Numbered from the stretch's first letter, positions 1 through 8,466 are shown. The stretch: 64,000 bases of DNA from an uncultured Aquimarina sp. (GCA_947496355.1 CANMCO010000015.1:1-64000), one strand, 5' to 3'. Notes: generated by a model from the letters alone, not told the origin. Translations and numbers: made by a program.

Positions 1-76
1 GTCTTTGATCATTACCCCGTCCGATTACCGTTCAGATAGCGTCCTGCTTTTCAGATTCCACCAGCTTGTGCACAAC
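1..76. repeat. Direct repeat copy A (76 bp) at cassette edge
   Basis: This segment recurs at 418-493 with the same length and 8 mismatches by my hand alignment (68 of 76 identical). Both copies end in GTGCAYAAC. The pair brackets about 340 bp of hairpin-rich non-coding DNA next to a tyrosine recombinase gene. The arrangement looks like a cassette or attachment-site repeat, but that role is inferred. Confidence 0.75.
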
Positions 77-203
77 GGTTAATGTATGGTTTGTAGCGGG
101 CAGGCACAAAATGTTCATTCCGCAATTTGTTAAAGATAGCAAATGCGCGTGAATTTCCGTTAGGAATTTCCGCCGCTATGAATTATACATCTTGTTATGC
201 ACT
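68..203. repeat. attC-like long imperfect hairpin
   Basis: The left arm (68-100) and right arm (170-203) are imperfect inverted repeats. Both outer ends read GTGCAYAAC inward, followed by matching ATGTAT and TAGCGG blocks, with about 70 bp between the arms. Long imperfect hairpins ending in short conserved boxes are what integron attC sites look like when folded. The outer boxes are not the strict GTTRRRY/RYYYAAC of classical attC sites, so this is an attC-like element by shape only. Confidence 0.5.
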
Positions 204-237
204 GGCTTTTTTATTCAGCCATTACTTTGCAAAGTTG

Positions 238-316
238 CCAAAGCAAAGCGATGATTGCTTGCGTAACTATTTGCGTTATATTTTTTTCAATTCCCGCGAT
301 CGCTTTGCGACTTTGG
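238..316. repeat. Second inverted repeat inside the 5-prime cassette
   Basis: CCAAAGCAAAGCGAT at 238-252 pairs with ATCGCTTTGCGACTTTGG at 299-316 with a three-base bulge. It lies immediately inside the attC-like hairpin and is also non-coding. The stretch 1-535 contains no gene I can support; the only open frame there (127-342) is made of these hairpin arms. Confidence 0.5.
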
Positions 317-417
317 ATTTAGCGATTATCATCACAAAATAGCGATAACCTTTATTCCGTCAGATGCTGATAGGGGAGAACCTTTGGATTAAAACTCACC
401 TTTGTAAAAACACTCAG

Positions 418-493
418 GTCTTTGACTTTTAGCCCGTCCGATTACCGTTCAAATAGCGTCCTGCTTTTCAGATTCCACTTGCTTGTGCATAAC
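418..493. repeat. Direct repeat copy B (76 bp)
   Basis: This is the partner of the repeat at 1-76. It ends about 40 bp from the stop codon of the recombinase on the minus strand, so the recombinase 3-prime end faces the repeats. That geometry resembles integrons in which the integrase is read toward the array, but it could also be one end of another mobile unit. Confidence 0.75.
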
Positions 494-499
494 AAAGGG

Positions 500-521
500 A
501 TATGTGTACTGGTACACATAT
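500..521. repeat. Perfect 10-bp palindrome near recombinase stop
   Basis: ATATGTGTAC (500-509) and GTACACATAT (512-521) are exact inverted repeats with a 2-bp centre. It sits between the direct repeat and the recombinase stop codon. It could be a terminator stem for the recombinase mRNA, although it has no good U-run, or a recombination core site; I cannot tell which. Confidence 0.5.
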
Positions 522-535
522 TTCCATTATATTTT

Positions 536-1663
536 TTACAAATCTAGCGGATTTCTAATTGATTTAAAATTATTTAGGGCGACTTGTGTGTAAATTTCGG
601 TCGTTTTTGTACTGCTATGCCCTAATAAAGTTTGAATATATCTAATATCTGTTCCATCTTCTAATAGGTGGGTTGCAAAAGAATGCCTTAACATCTGTGG
701 GGTTATTTTTCGTAAGATACCAGACTTTGCACTTGCATTCCTAACAACTTTAGCCACACTTTCTGCTGAATATTTGCCTCCAAGCACTCCTTCAAATATA
801 TATTCTTTGGGTTTCCATTGTTTATAATAGATTCTTAAATCTTTTAGTATGGTTTGAGATAGCAACGAATATCGATCTTTATTATTCTTCGCATTTCTAA
901 TAAAAATTAACATACGTTTACTGTCAATATCAGTTAATCGCAGATTTAATAGTTCACTTCTGCGTAAACCGGCTGAATACAATAACCCTATAATGCAACG
1001 ATGTTTTATGTTATTAGTATGCTCAAGCATAGTGATAATTTCTTCTTTTGATATTACTTTAGGAAGCTTTTGCTGTTTTCTAGGTCTTTCAATGCTATAA
1101 AATCTATTAGGCATTCCCATCACGACTTCATAATAGAACTTAATGCTATTGATTGCTTGATTGAGATAACTATTGGATTTGTTTTGGTTAATGAGATGTT
1201 GTAAATAGCTCCGGATTTCTTGTTCAGACAATGCTACAATATCCTTATCGGTATAGTGGTTAATAAATTTTTCAAATTGTGTTATATATGTTTTACAAGT
1301 ATTCAAAGCATATCGTTTGAGTTCTAATTTTCTAAGATATTCTTCAGGAACATATCTATATGAAGTTGTTTTATTACGATTGCGGTACCAGTTAATATCT
1401 ACGGGTTTATTGTCACGTATTGGCTTTTCTTTAAAAAAAGAATTTCCGTTTACCCAAGCTACACCTCTAAATTTGACAAAAATTTTAGTCAGATTTTCTT
1501 TAGTGTTTATAATATATACCATTGAAAACTCTTTGTTCCACCTTGGGTTGGGAAGCTCTTTTATTAATGCCTGTATCACTTTGTCAGGGTAAAATTGTAT
1601 TCCGATCATTTGTTGATTACCAATCAACAAATGTTTTAGTGTGATATGTTTATTGAGTTTCAT
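536..1663 (-). CDS. Tyrosine recombinase / site-specific integrase
   Basis: This is a phage-integrase/XerC-type tyrosine recombinase that would cut and rejoin DNA at specific sites. An N-terminal extension of about 115 residues, common in Bacteroidota integrases, precedes a SAM-like core-binding domain (roughly 120-210) and the catalytic domain (about 210-375). Numbered from the upstream ATG at 1681, the visible catalytic residues are Arg240 (AGLRRSELL), Lys268, Arg332 (LRHSFATHLL), His355 (LLGHSS) and Tyr364 (TTEIYTQ). The usual His of the HxxR box is Gln329 (TPQMLR). I prefer the ATG at 1663 (MKLNKHITLKHL); an in-frame ATG at 1681 is possible. It is divergent from the zinc-ribbon gene and flanked downstream by direct repeats, which suggests it moves or once moved the left-end cassette. 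Confidence 0.9.
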   Translation of the reverse strand: MKLNKHITLKHLLIGNQQMIGIQFYPDKVIQALIKELPNPRWNKEFSMVYIINTKENLTKIFVKFRGVAWVNGNSFFKEKPIRDNKPVDINWYRNRNKTTSYRYVPEEYLRKLELKRYALNTCKTYITQFEKFINHYTDKDIVALSEQEIRSYLQHLINQNKSNSYLNQAINSIKFYYEVVMGMPNRFYSIERPRKQQKLPKVISKEEIITMLEHTNNIKHRCIIGLLYSAGLRRSELLNLRLTDIDSKRMLIFIRNAKNNKDRYSLLSQTILKDLRIYYKQWKPKEYIFEGVLGGKYSAESVAKVVRNASAKSGILRKITPQMLRHSFATHLLEDGTDIRYIQTLLGHSSTKTTEIYTQVALNNFKSIRNPLDL

Positions 1664-1756
1664 GATACAAATTTGTGGCATTTATAAATCATAGTAGTAT
1701 TTTAGTCGAATAACATTCGAATAGAATTCGTTTACTATTCAGTTAAATAGAAAACA

Positions 1757-2125
1757 ATGAACACTTGTCCTCATTGCAAAGCAGAAATTATAGGAAGATC
1801 TGATAAGAAATATTGCTCCATCTATTGTAAATCTGCTCATCAATATCAAAAGCGTAAATCAGAAGAAGCTCTATATTATGCTATTGATAAAAAACTTAAA
1901 ACGAATCGAAAACTCTTAAAAGTCTATAACAAATCCGGAATGTCTACCATACGCAAAGAAAAACTTATTTCTGAGGGGTTTGATCCTAACTATTTTACAC
2001 ATTACTGGAAAAATAAAAAGGGGCAGGTATATCTCTTTTGTTATGAATATGGTTTTTTGGATTTAAAAGAAACCCAAAAAGAAAAATATCTCTTAATAAC
2101 CTGGCAAGACTATATGAATGATTAA
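1757..2125 (+). CDS. Zinc-ribbon protein, DUF2116-like
   Basis: This is a 122-residue cytosolic protein of unknown function. Its N-terminus has a treble-clef or zinc-ribbon motif with Cys4-x2-Cys7 and Cys20-x3-Cys24 (CPHC ... YCSIYC), as in DUF2116-type proteins. The remainder is lysine- and tyrosine-rich and has no membrane segment or signal peptide. I have met similar small proteins in many Flavobacteriaceae, often as isolated genes; no activity is known to me. It is divergent from the recombinase across a 93-bp gap that contains ATTCGAAT-type palindromic AT-rich sequence. Binding of DNA or RNA through the ribbon is an inference only. Confidence 0.75.
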   Translation: MNTCPHCKAEIIGRSDKKYCSIYCKSAHQYQKRKSEEALYYAIDKKLKTNRKLLKVYNKSGMSTIRKEKLISEGFDPNYFTHYWKNKKGQVYLFCYEYGFLDLKETQKEKYLLITWQDYMND

Positions 2126-2650
2126 TTAGTAATATTGACCAGATATTTTCCAGTAATTGGGAAACAACTCATATAAACGATTCGCTTTATGTGCTTGTAT
2201 GTTCTCTAATACATTTTTAAGCCAACTGTAGGAATCTATTTTGTAAATTTTACAACAGGCAAACAAGGAATATAGAATTGCAGCTTTTTGAGCAGCTCTG
2301 TGAGAACTAGAAAATAGATAATTCTTTCTATCTAAAGTCAACGGTCTAATCGTGTTTTCTGCCAAGTTGTTATCAATCTCATAATGAGTACAAGTGATAT
2401 ATCTTTTCAGTTTATCCCATAGTTTTAATGCATATCCAATGGCTTTTCCAATAGCACTTTTAGGTAATACTTCAAAAACTTGTGACTTAAGCTATTTTTC
2501 TAAATTATTTAAAATAGGAGCTGTATATAAATTTCGACAGCGTTTTTTCTGTTCAGTTAAACTTTCACGATTCCTTGCTTTTCTCCATATTTTTTCAAAC
2601 TCAAAGAACTTTTTCGCCAGTTCTTTATAATGGAGTACATCTCCTTCTTT
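2126..2650 (-). pseudogene. IS66-family transposase remnant
   Basis: The minus strand encodes the C-terminal portion of an IS66 TnpC transposase. The motif EIDNNLAENTIRPL, then GRKN-like DRKNYLFSSSH, RAAQKAAILYSL and the closing NYW box are characteristic of the family. The frame is interrupted by one in-frame TAG (2492-2494 on the plus strand). Upstream of it the same frame continues with recognisable sequence to about 2650, where it ends at another stop. Only about 175 of roughly 500 residues remain, and no partner orfs or terminal repeats are visible. The element is dead. Confidence 0.85.
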
Positions 2651-2761
2651 TTTTTAGTAGTTTCTTTTTGCATATCGCAAAACTAGAACCTAAAACAAAA
2701 TCTTACAAGATGTAGTTTGCAGAACGTTTACAAGCTAACAATAAATAAGCTATATATGATT

Positions 2762-2902
2762 ATCCGTAATATGTAATAATGTAATTCTTTAGCGTCATTC
2801 CGAATTTATTTCGGAATCTCATTTTGTTCATAAACAATCAGTTATAATAGGAACCTGAAACGAGTTCGGGTTGACGATTATGGTATATGATATATTACGG
2901 AT
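2762..2902. mobile_element. MITE-like element with 11-bp terminal inverted repeats
   Basis: ATCCGTAATAT (2762-2772) is exactly inverted as ATATTACGGAT (2892-2902), bounding 141 bp of non-coding DNA. Inside lie a shorter palindrome, ATTCCGAATTTATTTCGGAAT (2798-2817), and a GTCATTCCG start that pairs with the CGGGTTGACG segment near 2867-2876. Short non-coding units with terminal inverted repeats are typical of MITEs or REP-like sequences. I see no coding capacity and no clear target-site duplication. Confidence 0.55.
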
Positions 2903-2923
2903 ATTCTAAATCTTTTGATAATA

Positions 2924-2951
2924 AAAAAAGCTCCCAGATAGGGAGCTTTTT
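2924..2951. terminator. Bidirectional intrinsic terminator
   Basis: The stem AAGCTCCC/GGGAGCTT has a 5-base loop, with an A-run on one side and a T-run on the other. It lies 18 bp downstream of the stop codon of the minus-strand propeller gene and should end its transcript. Confidence 0.85.
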
Positions 2952-2969
2952 TAATGAAATAAAATGATT

Positions 2970-5900
2970 CTATTTGCTTAGAAATTCTTCTTTGCTTAAA
3001 ATTTCTGTTTTGGTAGCACCGGCTTTTTCCAGATACTTATTTAGTTTGGCAACTTGTTTACCATTTATTTTTTCGTATGCTGTTTTAGCTTCATTTAATC
3101 GGGTTTTATATACTCCCATGTTTTCTATTTGCGAAAATGAAGGTTTCTCAAATTGATCGGCTACCTCACCATATAGTTTAGAAAGCTTTTCTCTAAGTTG
3201 AGGTTCTGCTTCAGCAACATAGTTGTCTCCTGTTGTAACAACCAGCGTTTCTTTTAGTTTATTAAGCTCACTGATAGCAGCATCTGCAGCTTTCTTTGAC
3301 GCAGGATCTTTTTCCGAAACCTCTTCAGCTTTTTTTACGTTCTGATCAATTTTGTAAACTAAAAATGCTAAATCTTCCATGTCATCAAATAACTGTTTTG
3401 TTGTTTTTTGATGTGCAATTCTTTCTTCATTTGTGATAGAAGATTTAGGATCATTTATCAGGGTTATAGAGCTTGTGAACTCTTTTTTACCCTTTTTAAG
3501 TACCACTTTGTATTCTCCGGCAGAAGCCCTTGGAGCTGTAAACCCTCCAAAAGTAAATGTTTTTCCTGCGGCTACTTTAGGTCCTTTTTTTCTAAAGTTC
3601 CAGTCTACTATATTAATTCCTTTTGCTTTACCAGCAACAAGGCTAACTACTTCATTACCATCCTTATCCTGAATGACAAGTGTCATTTTTCCGAAAGTAT
3701 GGCGTTTTTTAAGGTAGTAAATTATCTTTCCTGAAGCACTTGGATTATCTCCTACAAATTGAAGTTCTGTACTTCCTCCACCAAAACCACCTTCTTCTTT
3801 AATGATAGCTGGTTTAGTATCAAAAAAGTGAACGTCTTTGGCAAGAACTTCTTGATTTATTTGTCTTAGAGGAGAGATATCATCTATAATAATTACTCCA
3901 CGGCCATGAGTTCCTAATACCAGATCATTAGTTTTTTTCTGAAGATCTATAAAGTGAACAGCAGTTGCTGGCATTTTATTGGTAAAACGCGACCAGTTTT
4001 TACCTCCGTCAATGGTAATAAACAATCCAAACTCAGTACCAAGATACAATAGATCTTCATTTACATAGTCTTCCTGAATGTTTCTTGCAAATCCTATAAT
4101 GTCATCAGTCACAATGGATTTCCATGTTTTTCCAAAATTTGAAGTTTTATATACATAGGTATTCATATCTCCAGAAGCATGACCGTCGAAAACAGCATAT
4201 GCAGTTCCTTTGTTATGTGTACTGGCTTCTATGTGATATACCCAAGTATTTTTTGGAAGCCCTTGGATATTGGCAACAGTGTTGGTCCATGTAGTTCCAC
4301 CATCCTTAGTTACTTGTACGTTCCCGTCATCAGTTCCTACCCAAATTACTTTTTCATCTAAAGGAGATTCTGCTATTGTAAAAATGGTTGTATGCGTTTC
4401 AGCTCCAGATTTATCAACAGAAATACCACCAGATTCTTTGTCTTGTTTTGCAGGATCATTGGTTGTAAGGTCCGGGGATATTTTTTTCCAATTATCTCCC
4501 ATATCTTCACTTACGTGTAAGAATTGACTACCCATATAAAACCTATCGGGTTGATGGCTACTAGTTGCCATAGGAGCATTCCAGTTAAAACGTAAGTCAG
4601 CTTCTCCCTTTATCGGTAATGGTTGGATATTTTTGGTATAATTTTTATCCATATCATATCTCCATACATTTTGTGCACCTTGCATCTCTGAATAAATAAT
4701 ACGTTTTGAAGGGTGTCTTAGCACTCTAAAACCATCTCCGTATCCAACACGATTCCAATCTCGAGCTTCAATACCTCCTGGAGAAGACGATGGCCCCCAC
4801 CAAGAACCATTATCTTGAAGACCACCATAGATGTTATAAGGTTCGTCATTGTCTACACTAATATGATAAAACTGTGAAACGGGTAAGTTATCTACCATAT
4901 CCATAGTAGATCCACCATCCCAACTTCTATATACTCCACCATCAGTACCAACAAACATTGCATCAGCATTATTAATGTCAAAAACGATATCATGAATATC
5001 GGCATGCATGTTTCCAAGACTTTTGAATGTCTTTCCACCATCTCTAGAAATAGAGCCGAATAATCCGCCTTTTACAATAATATCTGGATTTGTAGGATGT
5101 ACAACAATTCTTGAAAAGTAAAATGGTCTTACTACAAGTCCAAAATCTCCATTAAGCAGCTTCCAACTTGCACCGGCATCATCAGAGCGATACAATCCTT
5201 TGTCTTCTTTACTTTCTACTACTGCAAATACTGTTTTAGGGCTAGAAGGAGAGATTGCAAAAGCAAATCTACCTAGGTCGCCTTTGGGAAAACCGTTATG
5301 GATCTTGTTCCAGGTTTTTCCGGCATCTGTTGACTTATATAGTGCACTATTTGGTCCTCCAGAATTGAATCCCCAGGCAGTTCTTCTAAACTCCCACATA
5401 GCGGCATATAAAGTGTTTGGATCAGTTGGATCCATCATCACCTCATTGGCACCTGTTTTTTCATTTACATATAGTACTTTTTCCCAGGTTGTACCACCAT
5501 CTGTTGTTTTGTAAACTCCTCTGTCTTCACTATCGCCCCATAGAGCTCCCATAACACCAACATAAACCTCATTAGAGTTTTTAGGATTAACAACTATGCT
5601 ACTGATTCGCTCTGAGTTTTCAAAGCCCATTTTTTTCCAGTTGGATCCTCCATCTGTAGATTTGTACAGACCATCACCTATAGAAACACTATTTCTTGTC
5701 CAAATCTCACCAGTACCTACCCATACGGTGTTGTCTGGGTCATTTGGATCTACAGTTACTACTCCTATAGATTGAGCATGTTTGTCAAAAACTGGAGCAA
5801 AACTGGCACCACCATTTGATGATTTCCAGACACCACCACCAGCAGTACCCGCATAAATTATTTTACTATTTGTTGGATGATTTTCTAGATCGATTATTCT

Positions 5901-6038
5901 ACCGCTCATAAGAGCAGGACCTATTTCCCGAGCTTCTAAATTACCAAAAAGTTCTTTTCCTTTAAGGACAATGTCTTGTGCTTGCATACCTATGGTAAAA
6001 AGTACGCTCAATGCCCCAAAAATAATTCTTTTGTTCAT
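2970..6038 (-). CDS. Secreted VPS10/sortilin-type Asp-box beta-propeller protein
   Basis: This is a 1022-residue exported protein of the sortilin/VPS10-like, BNR (Asp-box) superfamily, often annotated as a glycosyl hydrolase. A signal peptide ends at about residue 20 (GMQAQ-D). From 60 to 720 there are at least ten Asp-box motifs of the form S/T-x-D-x-G-x-x-W/F (such as STDGGSNW, TTDGGTTW, STDAGKTW, TKDGGTTW and TIDGGKNW), enough for two seven-bladed propellers. The last 300 residues are a beta-rich domain followed by a lysine-rich helical segment. No type IX secretion C-terminal tail is evident. Catalytic residues cannot be assigned from sequence, so hydrolase activity is unproven. It stands alone with a strong terminator downstream. 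Confidence 0.85.
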   Translation of the reverse strand: MNKRIIFGALSVLFTIGMQAQDIVLKGKELFGNLEAREIGPALMSGRIIDLENHPTNSKIIYAGTAGGGVWKSSNGGASFAPVFDKHAQSIGVVTVDPNDPDNTVWVGTGEIWTRNSVSIGDGLYKSTDGGSNWKKMGFENSERISSIVVNPKNSNEVYVGVMGALWGDSEDRGVYKTTDGGTTWEKVLYVNEKTGANEVMMDPTDPNTLYAAMWEFRRTAWGFNSGGPNSALYKSTDAGKTWNKIHNGFPKGDLGRFAFAISPSSPKTVFAVVESKEDKGLYRSDDAGASWKLLNGDFGLVVRPFYFSRIVVHPTNPDIIVKGGLFGSISRDGGKTFKSLGNMHADIHDIVFDINNADAMFVGTDGGVYRSWDGGSTMDMVDNLPVSQFYHISVDNDEPYNIYGGLQDNGSWWGPSSSPGGIEARDWNRVGYGDGFRVLRHPSKRIIYSEMQGAQNVWRYDMDKNYTKNIQPLPIKGEADLRFNWNAPMATSSHQPDRFYMGSQFLHVSEDMGDNWKKISPDLTTNDPAKQDKESGGISVDKSGAETHTTIFTIAESPLDEKVIWVGTDDGNVQVTKDGGTTWTNTVANIQGLPKNTWVYHIEASTHNKGTAYAVFDGHASGDMNTYVYKTSNFGKTWKSIVTDDIIGFARNIQEDYVNEDLLYLGTEFGLFITIDGGKNWSRFTNKMPATAVHFIDLQKKTNDLVLGTHGRGVIIIDDISPLRQINQEVLAKDVHFFDTKPAIIKEEGGFGGGSTELQFVGDNPSASGKIIYYLKKRHTFGKMTLVIQDKDGNEVVSLVAGKAKGINIVDWNFRKKGPKVAAGKTFTFGGFTAPRASAGEYKVVLKKGKKEFTSSITLINDPKSSITNEERIAHQKTTKQLFDDMEDLAFLVYKIDQNVKKAEEVSEKDPASKKAADAAISELNKLKETLVVTTGDNYVAEAEPQLREKLSKLYGEVADQFEKPSFSQIENMGVYKTRLNEAKTAYEKINGKQVAKLNKYLEKAGATKTEILSKEEFLSK

Positions 6039-6078
6039 AATTATTTACTTTGATTGATTTGATGTGAATAAAAAAAGA

Positions 6079-6103
6079 ATCCCCAAATATTTCTTTTGGG
6101 GAT
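6079..6103 (-). terminator. Intrinsic terminator of the LolA-like gene
   Basis: The stem ATCCCCAAA/TTTGGGGAT is followed on the minus strand by a run of T residues (complement of 6070-6077). It separates the LolA-like gene from the downstream propeller gene, so the two are probably transcribed separately. Confidence 0.8.
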
Positions 6104-6122
6104 CATATATACTAAAGGAGTA

Positions 6123-6878
6123 CTACTCCTTTTCTTTTACTTCTTTCTTTTCTGGAAAAGCAAAAACAGCCGTATCTACTTCGGGATTAAGCTTGATTTC
6201 CTTAAAGTTCATTGTTTGGAATTCGCTACCAACGGTAAAAGGAAAATATACTCCGTTTACTTCTTGGTAATCACTAATAGAAGATTTTACAATCTTACCT
6301 TTCATCTCTCCCTCATTGATTTCTGTTTCTACGATAATAGGCACAAAGTTTTCTGTATCAAAATAGTAATGAGTGATACTTGGTACAGATTCTCCATTTA
6401 CAAGAACTGGATCTTTTGTTAATTTAATTTTAAAAGTTTCAGTTCCATCTACTGTTTCTTTACCTATTAGCTCTACAGCATATCCCTTGTCCTTATAGTT
6501 TAAGAAAGGATCTGGAAAATCTTTAACTTGTTTTTTCATGTTTTCGGTAGCCTCATTATCACTTTTTTCAGCCTCCATTGTCATTTGGTTTCTCTGCCAT
6601 GATGTTTCTCCGTCAAAAGCAGACCATACCATACGATTACCTTGTAATTCAATCGTAACAACTTGTTTACCATCTTTCGTCATTACCTGTTCGAAAGGAA
6701 TTTCCATGTTTTGCATTTTCATTACACCTATCATTTCAATACCTTCTAGTTTTTCCCAGTTATCTTTACCTCCGGTATTTTCGAAATAATTATTGATTAT
6801 TTCGTCGGCTGTCTGAGCGTAAAAAGAAGATGATAGAGCTAATACAAGAGCTACCAAAATAGATTTTAAAGCATTCAT
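6123..6878 (-). CDS. Exported outer-membrane lipoprotein-sorting-like protein (LolA/LolB fold)
   Basis: This 251-residue protein has a clear signal peptide (MNALKSILVALVLALSSSFYAQ), which fixes the start at 6878 rather than at an ATG 39 bp upstream. The mature part has the alternating beta-strand pattern of the LolA/LolB-like family that NCBI calls outer membrane lipoprotein-sorting protein. Visible hallmarks are a GGKDNWEKLEGIEMIGVMK start, a central FDGETSW and a late YFDTENFVPI. It would be periplasmic and bind a hydrophobic ligand. It is not the canonical LolA, which is present at 32053. The C-terminus is unusually charged (KKEVKEKE). Confidence 0.8.
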   Translation of the reverse strand: MNALKSILVALVLALSSSFYAQTADEIINNYFENTGGKDNWEKLEGIEMIGVMKMQNMEIPFEQVMTKDGKQVVTIELQGNRMVWSAFDGETSWQRNQMTMEAEKSDNEATENMKKQVKDFPDPFLNYKDKGYAVELIGKETVDGTETFKIKLTKDPVLVNGESVPSITHYYFDTENFVPIIVETEINEGEMKGKIVKSSISDYQEVNGVYFPFTVGSEFQTMNFKEIKLNPEVDTAVFAFPEKKEVKEKE

Positions 6879-6925
6879 TGTTATGTTTTTTATGATGTTT
6901 ATTGTAAAATTAGTCAATCGAATTA

Positions 6926-6933
6926 TATTTTTG
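6926..6933 (+). promoter_or_regulatory. TAnnTTTG-type -7 promoter box (DUF72 gene)
   Basis: TATTTTTG lies 33 bp before the DUF72 start codon, with a TTG 21 bp further upstream. It matches the Bacteroidota housekeeping promoter consensus. Confidence 0.5.
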
Positions 6934-6966
6934 TTACACTTTTTACTAATCTTTTTTCAATAATAT

Positions 6967-7857
6967 ATGCAATTTGGCAAAGTAGAGTATCCGGATAGAG
7001 TTGATTTTGTTTTACCAGAAGATCATAAAGACACTTCAGAAGTTTTAAAAAAGCTAAGAAAAGATGAGCTATCTGTATATGTTGGTTGTGCAAAATGGAA
7101 TAAACAGGATTTAAAAGGTTTCTACCCTAGAGGAACCAAAGATGAACTTGAGTATTACTCTAGACAATTTAATAGTATCGAATTAAATGCAACTTTTTAC
7201 AGAATATTCCCAGAGGATCAATTTAAGAAATGGTACGATAAGACTCCTGATGGATTTAAATTTTTCCCGAAATTGGTACAGAATATTTCTCACCTGAAAA
7301 GATTGAATGAGGATGTACAACCTTATGTGGATCAATATCTGTCCAATGCGATTCATCTTAAAGAAAAATTAGGCACTATTTTTTTGCAGATGCATGGTAA
7401 TTTTGGGCCCAAAAACTTTGATAGAGTAATTAGGTTCATTGAAAAATGGCCAAAAGAAATGCGACTGGCAGTAGAGTTTAGGCATACCGATTGGTTTAAT
7501 GATCAAACTGTTGCCAATGAATTGTATAATCTTTTGGAAAATAATAATGTCGCAAATATAATTACAGATACTGCAGGCAGAAGAGATCTACTTCATATGC
7601 GACTAACAAATGATGAAGCTTTTGTACGATACGTTGGGGCAAATCATGAAACAGATTATACGAGATTGGATGAATGGATCAAAAGATTTGTGTCATGGAA
7701 AGATATGGGGATTAATAATATACACTTTTTTGTTCATCAAAATATTGAAAAAGAATCTCCTTTACTATCCAAATATTTTATTGAAGGACTAAATAAACAA
7801 TTGGGTACAAAACTGCGTTTACCTAATCATCTATCTGATGAGGCTAAATTGTTTTAA
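6967..7857 (+). CDS. DUF72 domain protein (YecE family)
   Basis: This is a 296-residue cytosolic TIM-barrel protein of the DUF72/YecE family. Visible family marks are VYVGCAKWNKQDLKGFYP at about residue 37, FNSIELNATFYR at about 70, a central FKFFPKL and VEFRHTDWF at about 171. The family is widespread but has no established reaction. A few members sit next to DNA-repair genes, and nothing here supports a specific role. The start ATG follows a good TAnnTTTG box. The gene is monocistronic, divergent from the LolA-like gene and followed by a 200-bp AT-rich gap in which I see no feature. Confidence 0.9.
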   Translation: MQFGKVEYPDRVDFVLPEDHKDTSEVLKKLRKDELSVYVGCAKWNKQDLKGFYPRGTKDELEYYSRQFNSIELNATFYRIFPEDQFKKWYDKTPDGFKFFPKLVQNISHLKRLNEDVQPYVDQYLSNAIHLKEKLGTIFLQMHGNFGPKNFDRVIRFIEKWPKEMRLAVEFRHTDWFNDQTVANELYNLLENNNVANIITDTAGRRDLLHMRLTNDEAFVRYVGANHETDYTRLDEWIKRFVSWKDMGINNIHFFVHQNIEKESPLLSKYFIEGLNKQLGTKLRLPNHLSDEAKLF

Positions 7858-8073
7858 GTGTAAATTGATTTGATTTTACGGCTTTATTGTAACAGTATTG
7901 GTGTTATTTCATATTATAAATGTTAAAAAAACAAATTTAGTATGCTTTTTAACGATAAAATATGTATTTTAGCGATGTAATTTAAAGATTTATTGTCTGG
8001 AATCAATAAAATGGTTCTAACTCTATTTAGTTTTGAATTGTGATTAAATAACCCAATATTTAAATTGACGTAT

Positions 8074-8466
8074 ATGACTAGACTATTACACTCCTTAACT
8101 TTACTAGCTTTTATTCTTATTTCTAATTTAGGAAATTCTCAATCAAAGACTAATACAATCGATTTTACTAATCTTAGTGTCAATACCGACGTTTTTGATA
8201 TTGAAAGTACTCTTATCAGTAATTTAAACAAAAAGAAGGTTTTTTCTTACAGTTTAATGCATAAAGAGCATGAGCACCATTTTTTGCATACGGATTTGGA
8301 TCATGATCACAAAGAAGGTGTGGTTCTAATTGATATTATTTCTTCAGATGAAGGTGCAGATGTTAATTGCTCTGGTGGATTTTGCATGGTTCAAGGACAT
8401 TTCCATAAAAAAGGGTTAAGCATCAAAAGACAACTTTTTGGTTACTTCATGAGTATATCTTGCTAA
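8074..8466 (+). CDS. Small exported His-rich protein of unknown function
   Basis: This 130-residue protein has an N-terminal signal peptide (LTLLAFILISNLGNSQS), so it is probably periplasmic. The ATG at 8074 is preferred over an in-frame TTG 9 bp upstream. The middle carries a histidine-dense stretch (HKEHEHHFLHTDLDHDH) and the end has three cysteines (NCSGGFC and a C-terminal Cys). Clustered His and Cys suggest metal binding, but I do not recognise a family. No linked metal genes are adjacent; the efflux operon lies 4 kb downstream beyond other genes. Confidence 0.6.
   Translation: MTRLLHSLTLLAFILISNLGNSQSKTNTIDFTNLSVNTDVFDIESTLISNLNKKKVFSYSLMHKEHEHHFLHTDLDHDHKEGVVLIDIISSDEGADVNCSGGFCMVQGHFHKKGLSIKRQLFGYFMSISC

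Noticed and set aside
127..342. 71-residue open frame in the left-end non-coding cassette
   Set aside because: It runs through the arms of two inverted repeats and has no recognisable domain or signal; it is a by-product of the repeats.
2394..2630. 78-residue plus-strand frame opposite the IS66 remnant
   Set aside because: It is antisense to the transposase fragment and its codon pattern is that of the opposite strand; no independent support.
8065..8073. Upstream alternative start (TTG) of the His-rich exported protein
   Set aside because: The ATG at 8074 directly precedes the signal peptide and is the simpler start.
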